Source: Sipunculus nudus (lineage: Eukaryota; Annelida; Sipuncula; Golfingiida; Sipunculidae). From it: DNA of 64,000 nucleotides. The position numbers were made by a program, and so were the translations under genes. The stretch lies in NCBI GenBank assembly GCA_026874595.1, contig CM049317.1:18133382-18197381 (forward strand), read 5' to 3'. Positions 12,569 through 23,911 of this stretch are shown here, piece after piece (the stretch's first letter is position 1; each line of letters starts with the position of its first letter). The notes under the pieces are model-generated. The model did no database searches and was not told the origin of the DNA. It saw only the letters and a list, made by a program, of their open reading frames with translations.

Positions 12569-13950
12569 CATTGATTTTCTATTAAATTCAACAGCTTCAA
12601 AGTAACTATCACTTTTTTTTATTTTTGTCACTAAGGTCATCCCCATATGCAGGCAAAGATGGACAATTTTGGAATGACGTCCTTAACACATTTAAATTTA
12701 TTTTATGAAATGAATGATTTAAACAGTTTCTCGGTATATGCTGCGTCAGATCTCCTTCGAAGTGCTGCTGGGCACTATTGAGTATAGCGACCTCTTAGAA
12801 CTTAGATAATATTCGAGTGGATAAAACATGTCAAGGATATTCATTAATAAGCATCTGATTTAATGATAATAGTTATGTTAGCATTATGGTTCTTCATATG
12901 TCAATGTCAAATGTATTTTAATCGATGGAATAGAGTTTAAACAATGCATGTACGCAAACGCGTCAATCAGATAAAGAAGTCCAATTATATTGGGATAGAT
13001 TTGCAAAAGTTTCGTCTCCGGGGATAAGTTATAATAGCTGTAAAAAGGCATGGCTTGGAACAAATCAAACGGAGCACTTAGCAAAGATATTAAAAAGGTC
13101 GGTTCACAGAGGGAAGCTATAACGTTCTTGGGGATACGTTATACTTACATTGAACATCTTTTCCAAGACCTATATTTGAACCCATGGATGATAAGATAAA
13201 TTGTCTTCTAAATATATGGATACTGAGAGCTCTAACAAAATTGTTAATACACAATATTGAAAACATTTTGTATTTCACAGTGGATTTATGGTTTAAATAT
13301 ACTGGATCCACTGTAAGGTTTCATGACCTTGTATTGGGTTTGTTTCATTAATCCTCCTGGGTTGAACCCCTCCTTTTCGTAAAGCGAGCGAGAGTCATGT
13401 GTTTTTCACATTGACTGACCACACACGCGGGTCAGAGCCTTTGTCAAATGTCAGCCAAAACATGCATAAATCCGTCACTGAAAGCAAGGTTATTTATATA
13501 TACTGAAGTCCTTAAATCGGCTTAATTCTCGGCTTGAGGTGACCACAAAGAAAATCCGGTCTTTGCCGAAGACAGTGCGGCTGTTTTCAATGAAAGCCTC
13601 CGCTAATATTGGAAAAACACGCAAATATTACTCAACATGATGTGTACATTAAAATTATTTATTCTTATATCGGCCATGTCACTGAGGGAACAATAACCTT
13701 TAAATGAGGTATGGCACAGCATCATACGCAACGCGTTTTCAGAGAACATTACGAACAGAGGTGGACCGAATTCGTTTTGTAGGTATGAGATTCCGTGGCT
13801 CACAAGTTGCCATCCATATACAAACACCCTCTTTTACGGTGTCAGGTCCAGACGTTCAGATCCAAGGCCCTATTTACATATATATGGCACAGAAATATAC
13901 TCTGTTCCCCACAAATGTCCTAACTTTCCCCACAAATGTCCACCACGGTG
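11830..13950. other. Spacer, no gene recognised
   Basis: This is where a signal-peptide exon of the lectin relic could lie, but none was identified. It contains a (TA)n tract at 12507-12566 and a near-duplicate of CCCCACAAATGTCC near 13907-13940. Confidence 0.45.
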
Positions 13951-13959
13951 TGTGGTATC

Positions 13960-14480
13960 AGAAACATGTTGTTTCAGTCCCAAAGAATCGAATAACTGAG
14001 AAAGGCAGTGGCATTTATATCATGGGGATCACCTACATTTATGTTGAAATCCCCAGTAACCATCACCTGACCAAGAGACATCGCCAGCTTTTCCAAATAT
14101 TCCTCAATGTTTAAATGAAGTATACTGCAGGTCGTGTTGTTCTTTTAAGAAAGTGGTGGACGGTTAATTGCAATAAGCATCTTGACAGCTCGAGTGTGTA
14201 ACAAAAACTCCAGTCCCTCGAACGAATCATAGCTGATGATGTTACAGGTGTGGCAGTAAAACAGTTTTTGTGAATGACGGCTGCACCTCCACCTTTATTC
14301 TTCAGTTGCTGAATGCTGTATCCGTGACGCAAAAGTTCGGTTAAAATGTCATTATCATGGGCCTCTCCTTTTAGTCATGTATCTCTTAGAGTCATAACAT
14401 CCAAAGAGTGATTGGTGATAAAGTCCTGCAGGAGGAAGCCTTTTCTGCGAACAAGGATCGATCAAGTATCGTTTTATTGG
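13960..14480 (-). mobile_element. LINE fragment: AP-endonuclease domain, degenerate
   Basis: Minus-strand reading in shifted frames gives LLQDFITNHSLDVMTLRDTW, then LRHGYSIQQL with KGGGAAVIHKNCF, then VMVTGDFNINVGDPHD. These match the endonuclease of non-LTR retrotransposons (the KGGGVAV and GDFN signatures). Frameshifts and stops break it, and no reverse transcriptase follows. A CR1/L2-type clade is likely but cannot be proved by eye. Confidence 0.75.
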
Positions 14481-14489
14481 TTTTAAGGA

Positions 14490-15230
14490 ATCTATTGCAT
14501 TTTTTTTCCTTTTTCCAAGGTTAGAATTGTGTTGCTACCCTAGAACTTTCACCTGATTGTTATGGTTCACCCCCTGGAGTGTTTTAGATAGGGTTGAGTA
14601 ATCACTGACCTACAATTAACAGTGAGTACCACTGGAATTCGACACCTACTAATCCCTTTTGTTCCTCTGCGTGTAGCATTCACAGCACTAATCACAGTCT
14701 GCTTTAGTGTAAATTCCATCCACACTTGGTAACACGCGGGTCAGTGGCCTGGTCATGTTGGTCAGCCGACTGAACAATTCAGCTCTGGTGTAGTGTAACA
14801 TTATAAAAATAGATAATCCATGACCAGCATTTTAGCAAGTGGTCATAAAAACCATAAAAATGTGCAATATGCTGAATCTTCAGTGATACAAGTTCGTTCG
14901 GTTGATCATTGTAAATATCATCTGGGTACTACTATAGAATGCGAGCTTCAGCCCAACAACCATGGGATATGCATGAAGTCATATTGCTGCATGCATTTTA
15001 ACTTTGCCACTTGATTTTTATCTTCCACTTGCACTGTCCTCCAATACATAAATTCTAAACAACATAACGTTCGTCCGTATACACTCATAGTCATAACCTC
15101 GTCGAGACAGTGCGTAAGTGATCCTACAGTCGCTCTGAAGCTGGCGTTCTATAGTGGCTCCAAGATCTGGCTTCAGTCCAATTTTGAGCAGGTATTCAAG
15201 GTAATTTTTATTAAATACTCAGTCAGTTGG
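14490..15230. other. Spacer, nothing recognised
   Basis: No gene or repeat match within the window was noticed. Confidence 0.4.
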
Positions 15231-15244
15231 GGCAACCCTACAAA

Positions 15245-15800
15245 TCTAAAGGGACATTCCAGTGATCAAACGAAAATTACTCTAAGATATTCAGATCACA
15301 AGCAAAATGAATACGAAGCAGGTAAAAGTGCCAAATCACCTACCTTTTAAAAAATACTTTTGTGATATATGGCTTCCTTTGTGTATATTGTAATGATCTA
15401 AGGTACTTTTGGTTTCAAAAAGTTCTTTAAGGCCTTTGTGATGGGAGTGTAAACCTGTTTATCAACAACATATTTGTAAACACAGCAATGTTGACAAACG
15501 GGAAAAACATGTAACCTAAAGTGGTAGGTTGCATATGTGCGGAGGTAGAAGGGTTACTTGTAACAAAACACCATTTGCATAGCTCTGGCTTATCTGACTT
15601 GCTCCCAGATGCCCATGTTATTTTTTTTTTTTTTTTTGTTTATTTTGGCGGGCCCCCACATATTATAAACACGTTTTTATGAACAAAACAAGTAACCTGT
15701 GTGCAGTGATATCCGCGTTTTCCTGTCCTATTTTTATGAAAGCTCCAGGGATTACCTTTAGTTTATAAAGGTCAGATAGGTGATTGGGCCCCTTTAAGCA
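15245..15800 (+). mobile_element. Non-autonomous repeat family R2, copy 1
   Basis: It shares long blocks, reverse-complemented, with 44310-44990: a GTAAACACAGCAATGTTGAC block, an AGCTCTGG..TTATCTGA block and a CCCACATATTATAAACAC block. The end near 15785-15797 (GGGCCCCTTTAAG) matches the reverse complement of the 44320 end. This points to a dispersed DNA-transposon-like element. No coding capacity was seen. Confidence 0.6.
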
Positions 15801-15809
15801 TGAGTTTTT

Positions 15810-16340
15810 TGTGGAGGAAGCAACGATTGTGTGGAGGCAGAAACCTGTAAATCCTTATATTTTATGCGGATATCCCAGTGAATTATACACATCTGGTACC
15901 CTACTGCTTATTGCAAGCTTCAAATTTGTCAGCCTCTGCAACCAACTGCTGATAAAAATATAACTTTACGCAAAGCACTGGTATACATATAATTGAAACC
16001 CATACACTGGTATATATATAATGGTAACCCAAACACTTAACCATTAATATAAAAACAATGGTATATAAAACTAATACGCTGATATACAAAAAAGGTAAGG
16101 CAAAAACTGGTATATATATAATAATATTATGGTATTATGGTATAATTCTCCAGAGAGACGGGCATAATGAGACAACATACCTCAATATTAAGGCCGTTGC
16201 AAGCATTAGTAAGGCTGTGGCAACAGAAAACTTGCCGATCTGGAATTTTTCCTATTTGGTTTAAACCCTGAGTGAAAGTCCGGCATGTGCCGTCACTGTT
16301 AGATTCAAACGCATGCCTTGGTGTTAAACCCAAGAAGTCA
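15810..16340. other. Spacer with short local repeats
   Basis: A motif like ACTGGTATA(TA)n recurs about five times between 15975 and 16125. No gene. Confidence 0.4.
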
Positions 16341-16346
16341 GACAAG

Positions 16347-17988
16347 CGCGCAATCACCCGACTACCGAACCATAATATTAAAATAAGCACCAATCAGCTT
16401 TATTGCTTAAAAATTAATGTATTTGTTGCTGATTTTAATACGTACTTTATTTGCTCATTTTACGATTTCAATTCGAGTGAAGATATACCTCATAAGAATA
16501 TTACTTTCCTGTGTTATAATGAAAAAAAAATGTTTCATTAAAAACTATGTTTATGTACGGGATGAAACGGACTATAGTTTTAGTTGCCCAGCCAAAGGAT
16601 TCTATGCAGAACTAATCACATAAAAAGACGAGACTTGAATGATGCACCCTTGGAACTGAATTCAGGTCTTAAAACTTGAAACTTTAATATGCATTCGAAC
16701 TGCTACGAACCACAATAGTTCATATCCAAAATCTGGGGCTAGTAGACTTTGTTCTTTAACTTTGCAGGTACCAGTCTTATTACTAGGAAGTTAAGTATTA
16801 TTTTCTCGAACAGACACAAGATAGCGCTAATGCCGACTTACGGTGGGGCAGCATGCGAGGCGCCGTGGTTACGGTGTGGCAGGAACTCGGATATCACGTC
16901 CTGCCGAGAATGATAAAATCATAACTCTAAATCAAGCTTTACAATTTATGAGTATAAATGTCATGAAGGTGTGATTCATGAAGTAATTAATTAGCGCCCT
17001 CTAATGTCGATACCACACCTTACACATCTGGTTGTAATTGGTAAAAGCCAACCGAATGTACGATGCATTTATTGTTCTGATTGTTACAGGACCTTTTAAT
17101 CAAAACTCGCCCAGCGTTTATTTTATTTTTTTTTTATTTTTTTTTTTGCTCTTTTGTATTGCATCGCGCAATCACCCGACTACCGAACCATAATATTAAA
17201 ATAAGCACCAATTAGCTTTATTGTGTTAAAAAAATTAATGTATTTGTTGATGAATTTAACACGTACTTTATTTGCTCATATAGGATGACAATTCGAGTGA
17301 AGATAAACCTAATAAGAATACGACTTTCCTGGGTTATAATGAAAAGTAAATGTTTCATTAAAAAAACAGGTTGATTGAGGGGATGAAACGGACTGTAGTT
17401 TTAGTTGCCTAGCCAGAGGATTCTATGCATAATTAATTACATAAAAAGACGAGACTTGAATGATGCGCCCTTGGAACTGAATTCAGGTCTTAAAACTTGA
17501 AACTTTAATATGCATTCGAACTGCTACGAACCACAATAGTTCATATCCAAAATCCGGGGCTAGTAGACTTTGTTCTTTATCTTCGCGGGTACCAGTCTTA
17601 TTTTAGGAAGTTACGTAGTATTTTCTTGAACAGACACAAAATAGCGCTAATGCTGACTTACGGTGGGGCAGCATGCGAGGCGCCCTGGTTACGGTGTGGC
17701 AGGAACTCGGATATCACGTCCTGCCGAGAATGATAATATCATAACTCTAAATCAAGCTTTTCAATTTTTGAGTATAAATGTCATGAAGGTGTGATTCATG
17801 AAGTAATTAATTAGCGCCCTCTAATGTCGATACCACACCTTACACATCTGGTTGTAATTGGTAAAAGCCAACCGAATGTACGATGCATTTATTGTTCTGA
17901 TTGTTACAGGACCTTTTAATCAAAACTCGCCCAGCGTTTATTTTATTTATTTTTTTTATTTTTTTTTTTTTGCTCTTTTGTATTGCAT
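16347..17988. repeat. 818-bp tandem duplication (two copies)
   Basis: Copy 1 (16347-17164) and copy 2 (17165-17988) both begin CGCGCAATCACCCGACTACC and end GCTCTTTTGTATTGCAT, with few differences. Each holds a block with AGCATGCGAGGCGCC, then ATATCACGTCCTGCCGAG, and a T-rich end. No coding capacity is conserved between the copies: the 89-codon ORF at the start of copy 1 is not preserved in copy 2. Confidence 0.9.
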
Positions 17989-17989
17989 A

Positions 17990-18860
17990 TGTTATGGACA
18001 CCATTAAGCATGTACCCAGGTGTGAAGTCCAGGTGTTCAGTCAGACTATATAGCTTGCTGTTCAAATATTAAGTTTATACAGCACTGGTCTTTTTCTTCA
18101 AGTTTCAATGACCAAATGATATTTACTTTTAATAAACGTAGGTTCAATATCTAAATCGAAGCATTTGCATCTTATTATAAGTCTGTGTCAAAGTGACTTG
18201 CAATTTGGAAATACTGGAACAGTAGTTAGTTTTTTTAAGGCGGCAAGGTTGATTCCGATTTTATTTTTCAATTTCAAACCTTTGAATGAAGAATAAAAGG
18301 TTAACGCCCCCTTCCAAATGCTACACTAAACTTACTCTTTTGATCCACATTAACCACCATTTGTTGCAAGTGGATGAAGTCCAGTTATAAAAAATGGCAT
18401 TTTGTTTAAAACCAAAATAAAAATAAAAACCTTTGTTGATAGATTTCAGTTTATACCCTGGTTAGTAAGGACATTAAGCATGAGAAGGGTCTGTACTGAC
18501 TGTGGATCCACGAGGACAGTTGCATGGAAAATTAAAAACACATGTATATGATAAAGTTTATCTATTAATATTCAGTTAGACACGGTGATAACTATCCGCA
18601 GGTCCGTCGAGTAGATTAGTACTCTGATCGACAGATGTACATTCTCAAGCATATCTTACACTAAATATTCAAATTAATATCAAATATATACCTTAAATGT
18701 GATTTGGTGGAAATTATTTGATGGGAAATTGATACAAAACGCGGAATCATCGCTTGATTAACAGAAAAAAATGCTTCAACCAGAATGCCTTGAGAGCTGG
18801 CCAGTGACCAAGGAATATTAATTCGTGTTTTCGGCACAGATTTTTTCGGGTTTATAAACG
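17990..18860. other. Spacer, nothing recognised
   Basis: The minus ORF at 18661-18930 has no recognisable motif and no flanking splice signals worth proposing. Confidence 0.4.
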
Positions 18861-18874
18861 GAATGTGGCAAAAA

Positions 18875-19250
18875 TGCTTTAAATCGCGGGAAATACATGG
18901 TTTTAACTTTTTTAAACGCGAAAAGTACAAGGCTATAACGTTTTAAACGAGGGAAATACAAGGCTATCACTTTTTAACGTGGGGAATACAAGGCTATAAC
19001 CTTTTAAACGATGGAAATCAAAGGCTATCACTTTTCAAATACGGGAAACACAAGGCTATATTTCTTTTCAAATGCGGGAAATACAAGGCTTAACTTTTTT
19101 AATGCGGGAAATACAAGATTATATTTTTTAAATGCGGGATTCACAAGGCTATCACTTTTTTAAACGCGGGAAATACAAGGCTATGACTTTTTTAAATTCG
19201 GGAAATACAGGGCTATAACTTTTCAAATGCTGGAAATATAAGGCTTTTAT
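18875..19250. repeat. Minisatellite, about 12 units of about 31 bp
   Basis: Diverged units follow the consensus AAATGCGGGAAATACAAGG then CTATAACTTTTT. Twelve can be counted by eye, with unit length varying through the T run. Confidence 0.85.
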
Positions 19251-19254
19251 TTTC

Positions 19255-21030
19255 TTCTTATATTTTCAGAGAATCTCCATGCGGAGATGGTAGAAATTTA
19301 TAGGAAAATAGAAGCATTCCTATTATTTAGTTGGGCTAAAATATTTCATTTGTAAACGGTACAGGCAAACGAGTTCGATAACATGCTAAAGGGCACGCAG
19401 TATTTAATTTTTACAAATTAGCCTTGCTACTCTTTACTTGCATACTATCCTGAAATATTTCGTGGACTTTTCAGTCAATATACCTAACTGTATGATAAAA
19501 GAGGTGAGCTAAGGAGACAGAGTTAATACATGAAAATGGCATTAAAACTAGAGCAGACTGAAATATGACTTTATTTCACTATATCACACTCTCCGTAAAC
19601 GTATTTCTGGAATGGAAAAGGATTATACCTTTTAACGAAATGTACCCGTACAAAGGATCACAGCAATACCAGGTCATTCTGTAGTGGTAATATCGTAATA
19701 TAGTAGTTACTTAAAGTAAAAGTATATATAATATTATCTTAGCACCAAAGTTTGATTTTACGTACAGCTGCAATATACAACTGCATTCATTAAGCAAATG
19801 TTAAGTGTTTTTTGTTAATCAGTTATGGCTCCACATAATCAATATAAATAATTTTGTCAAAAAATAAAAAAATATTTACTAAATTTACAGTATAACTATT
19901 AAAAAATAATCCACATTAATTAGAAAATCACAAACAAATCTGGTATACTCTCTTATTACACTGGTGAAATAAAGATTTTCAGCCAATGGGTCAATCAGCA
20001 GTGCTTTCTCCGTTATGAGTGTTCCGGTCAATCTATTATGGACAGACGAAAATTACAATTAGCCTAATCTGAATGATATTCTTGACAGCACAGACATCAA
20101 AGAACTGGGTGTTAGTAACTGAGCCAGCTTGAGGTAGCTTAATTTGCTCAATTCTAAAAATACCTTGAAGCACATTGTTTTTTCTTCAGAATAATAAATA
20201 CAGAATAGTACTTATTACGTTGTAAAGAATGGAAAAGATAAAGAGCGCAAATATATAAGGGGTCGACGAAATACAGGCGTTTCGATACATGTAATAATAA
20301 AAAAGGGCTTATAGCTGTGTGTCATCTCTAAGGGTGTAAATCATTTTTCAATGAATTATCATTTTATACCTTATTAAAATTTAAATAGTTATAAAAAATA
20401 ATATTAATAAAAAACAGGTTCATGATATCGTGTGATACTGTTCACTTCAAATAAAATAAAGAAAATATAATGATATCTGTCTTGCCTTTCATAATGTAAT
20501 GCCTGGACTTGGGAGGTATTGTGAAGAAATATTGATATTTTCATTTATTGAAAAACATTTTTAAACTTAACTTTTTCATGACTCTGCTTTTTCAAATAAA
20601 TCTTCCCTAAGTTTAAGATAATTTCTATTTGCAATATTTACTGTGTGAAATATTGAGAGCAGTTCAGTTGTCATCAACAGGGACAAGTGAGGGACAAAAC
20701 TCTGATACCCGCGCCCTCAACAGTAAATAAGATGGGTATCCGATTGTATACATTGTATTTGATGAGATCGTATACAAAATGTATTAAAAATGTAATGTAT
20801 GAGATTTTTAATAACATATATGACACAAAAACAGTGAATTTGTGCAGGACGAAGAGGTATGGGTTGCACAAATCTGACCACATACACATAGAAATCTTTA
20901 TAGCAATCATAGATGATAAAATTCATCTATATAACAATCATAAATGATGAAATGGATCGACTGTGAGAAGATCAAAAGCAAGTGAGTGCTATTTACAATA
21001 TACATAAATGAGTTTACCATTGATACCATG
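19255..21030. other. AT-rich spacer, nothing recognised
   Basis: Opposing ORFs at 20674-20947 overlap each other and have no domain motif. Confidence 0.45.
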
Positions 21031-21039
21031 TAAATCCAT

Positions 21040-22000
21040 ATCGGACATGACAGGTGAATACATCCATGCATTTATCCCAGGAATGGTTATTAAGTATCAA
21101 CCTAAAATTGTGCATGTGCATAGACCTTTGCCAATTAAATATCGTACACAGTACTGGTTGCGCCAGGTACAATTATTTTTTGCTTAGCATCCGCCCGTAC
21201 ATCTGTGTTGGGTGACATTTACACATATCTCAGGAGTGGTTGGATGTATCAGCCTCAGATTTTTATCATGTGTATCCATCATGTTAATCCTACTTGTATA
21301 GCTTTATCGTAGGCAAGACTTTTTGTGCCATCTACTTTCATGCTTTCGTAAATATATTGATGCCCTTATTGCAGGAGTGGATTGCATGTTCGTCAATATT
21401 GGGTGGATTATTTGTACACAATAATGATAGAGCCATCTACAATCAGGTGTTCGTACAATACATCCATGTACTTACTGCTGGAATGATTTAATGTATAAGC
21501 TTAAAATTTCGCCTATACATAGATTTTGGAATGCGTCATCTTATATACAAGAATGGCGGCGACGCCTATAATCAATTTCATCTGGCCTTCATTTTTTTTA
21601 TGAAAATCGCCAGTGTCTTAGAAGTCGTTCAATGTAATTTCCTAAAACTATTCATGTCAATCCATCTTTGATAGCATAATTTCTCATACACAAGACAAGG
21701 GGGTTCCACATGCGATTATATACTCATAAACCTAATACGTGCATTTCTCCCAGGGATGGTTTGATGTATCGGCCAGGAATTTTGCATGTCCACAGATCTT
21801 GGATGACATATCTTAAGCAATAACGGTGGCGCCTCCTACGACCGTTTCTGCATACTGTCTATCTGTGTGTCTACATGTCTACAACCAAACTTATCTCAGA
21901 AGTTGTTTGTTTCTTTTGTATTAGCCTGGAATGTTGCATGTCCAAAGATCTGTAAAAACTGTCTCTTGTACATGGTGGTGATACTTAGTCATTTTTTTTT
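21040..22000. repeat. Diverged tandem units
   Basis: Seven loosely similar units recur, each with CCCAGGAATGGTT, then GATGTATCAGCCT, then TTTTGCATGTCCACAGATC, at spacings of roughly 90-180 bases. The similarity is low and the boundaries are uncertain. Confidence 0.5.
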
Positions 22001-22024
22001 AATTTCATCCATCGGTAAAATTTA

Positions 22025-23484
22025 AGGCCCGGTTACGCTTCTGCATATCCTAGTACCTTATGAGTTGCGCAATATATATATTTTTTTCATATGCAGCCGT
22101 ACACATACTATGCACCGCGTCGTTTCACGCAAGTTTTGTGAAGGCAGGCATGCGCACAGTTCGACAAAGTACGCCGGTCATAAGTTATAAATACGCAGTC
22201 GAGCGCGGCACGAGTACGCTATGTGTTCGTGGGGGAAACGCGGTTCATAGACTGTAACACGCGGACCTCCAACACGCATCCCGCTAGCGAATGAGCCGTA
22301 TATATTGCAAGTATACAATGCGTACTTGCAGCGCAGATATTGCATCAATCAGTATAGTTCATCCAGGGATCAGGCAGCGCATTTTAATTATTCGTTACTT
22401 ACGAGAAACGCACATATCGCATACAGGCGCACATCCGGGGTACACATCGAGATTTGGTACAAATACGATGACTTTTTGTTAGGAAACCTAATATAAAAAG
22501 ATCACGTATGCGAGATGAACACAAAATTTTGTAATGGAGATAAAAAAATTCAAATTCTGTTACACTAGGCAGCGTGAAATGTCTAAGGGAATGAATAAAG
22601 AAGTCAGTGTTTTTTTTTTTTGTTAAATTATTCTTAAAACAACCCTAACATTACAATATACTGAATCAATACAATTATACAATAAAACAGCGGTATAACA
22701 ACAAATCAATACAATCACACAGTAAAATGCACAAAATGGATACCACCACCGTCACAACGATAAGTTCTTTAAATGTATACTCTCGGAGAATGACAGTCCA
22801 GTGTAATGCTCTTGGAACAATCCAGAAAGTAAACTAAGTCCAAATGCACAGGAGAAATCCAGGAGAAAGTCTGAAGAAAATCTATAATTGCCACACCCGA
22901 CGGATAACGCCCCAGAAACCGACACACGCTTCTGCGTCTGCTGGAAATCTTCTCTGCTGCTCTCCCGACTCTAAAACACAACCCCTTTATATACTCTTCA
23001 CCCCAAGCCGAGAATTTTCCACTTCTCGAACAGTCTAAAAGATCTTACACAACACAGTAAACACGCGTTATAGGAATCATCTAGATGAACATCGCTGTGT
23101 GTGTCTCTACATACCAGGTCCCACACGTGACTCACGACCAGGCGAGGAAGCCCAAGGCTAGCATGACAACGAGAGTTCAACCAGTACGGATTAAACTGCG
23201 AATGTAACAAACGGCCCGGCGAGGGTGTCACAACACGAGTTACGCCCGTGTCACACAATAAAAAGAGCACCTGTAACATTTTCCAGACTCCATTGTGAAC
23301 AGACCGGATGAATATGGCAGATGGAACAAAATGTTGATGTTCACGCTATGGAATCTGAAAACAGCGGAAATACGCACGGAATACGCTCGTTCATAAGTTA
23401 AAGTATTAGAAAATTTTCGAAATTTTGAAAATGTCAGTGCGCTACTCATAAGGAATTAGGACACGCTGAAGTGTGAGAGGGCCT
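22025..23484. mobile_element. TIR DNA transposon (non-autonomous), split by an LTR-like insertion
   Basis: The left end (AGGCCC...TACCTTATGAGTTGCGC, 22025 onward) and the reverse complement of the right end (AGGCCC...TTCCTTATGAGTAGCGC, ending 23484) form imperfect terminal inverted repeats of about 47 bases. The trinucleotide TTA flanks both ends. A 3-bp TWA target duplication is typical of PIF/Harbinger elements, which makes that class plausible but unproven. No transposase ORF is present. Removing the nested 802-bp insertion leaves about 658 bp. Confidence 0.7.
22477..23278 (+). mobile_element. Solo-LTR-like element, copy 1 (nested)
   Basis: It begins TGTTAGG and ends CTGTAACA, so it is bounded by TG..CA with short inverted ends. 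TTTT occurs on both sides as a possible target duplication. Inside are a TATA-like CCTTTATATACTC near 22982 and AATAAA near 23258, about 20 bases before the end, as in LTRs. A second copy in the same orientation is at 58715-59493. No internal retroviral-type genes are adjacent, so a solo LTR is the best reading. Confidence 0.7.
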
Positions 23485-23489
23485 TTAGG

Positions 23490-23885
23490 ACATATTACTT
23501 TGCAATCTCTGATGCCACATGTTAAAAGGGTTGTCACGATAGTAGATATTCCATGCTTCACTTTTTAATGACCCTCTGATTAGGCCCTTGTCGACTGCCT
23601 ATACGTGTTTTTTTTTCCTTTTCACAGATGACGTACGGCAACACGATTTACAATTCAAATGAAAGGGTACCTCGAGGACATATAATGCGATATAAATTTA
23701 GCACTTTTTGTGCGTACAGTTCATACCATACCCAAAGGAGGAAGGACCCTCTTAAAGGGAGTCGGTACAAGGATCGATTGCAGGATAGCGGTGTTCTCGG
23801 CGGGTTAAAATAGACCGTTCACTGTTGCCGTATCAACAAGGAGGTACCAAGAGAGTGTCTGCAGATTCTTAGTTTAAGATTACAT
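23490..23885 (+). promoter_or_regulatory. 5' flank and presumed 5' UTR of the plus-strand PAN-EGF gene
   Basis: This is the sequence between the transposon end and the predicted start codon. It holds no other gene. No confident TATA box or initiator was identified, and there is no obvious similarity to the 5' flank of the paralogue. Confidence 0.3.
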
Positions 23886-23911
23886 ATGGAATTCTTTAAC
23901 CTCGGATGTAC
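23886..23911 (+). CDS. PAN-EGF gene 1, exon 1 (start codon, signal peptide part)
   Basis: ATG followed by seven codons and AC, then donor GTACCA. It ends in phase 2 and completes a Thr codon with the first base of exon 2. Its equivalent in the paralogue is exactly 26 nt as well. Confidence 0.6.

Noticed and set aside
18661-18930. 89-aa minus-strand ORF
   Set aside because: No recognised motif. Its N-terminal part runs into the minisatellite.
19000-19250. CRISPR array
   Set aside because: Repeats are contiguous and diverged without unique spacers, and the genome is eukaryotic.
20674-20947. Overlapping ORFs on both strands
   Set aside because: No domain motifs, no splice context, and strong overlap in three frames. 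Expected by chance in this composition.
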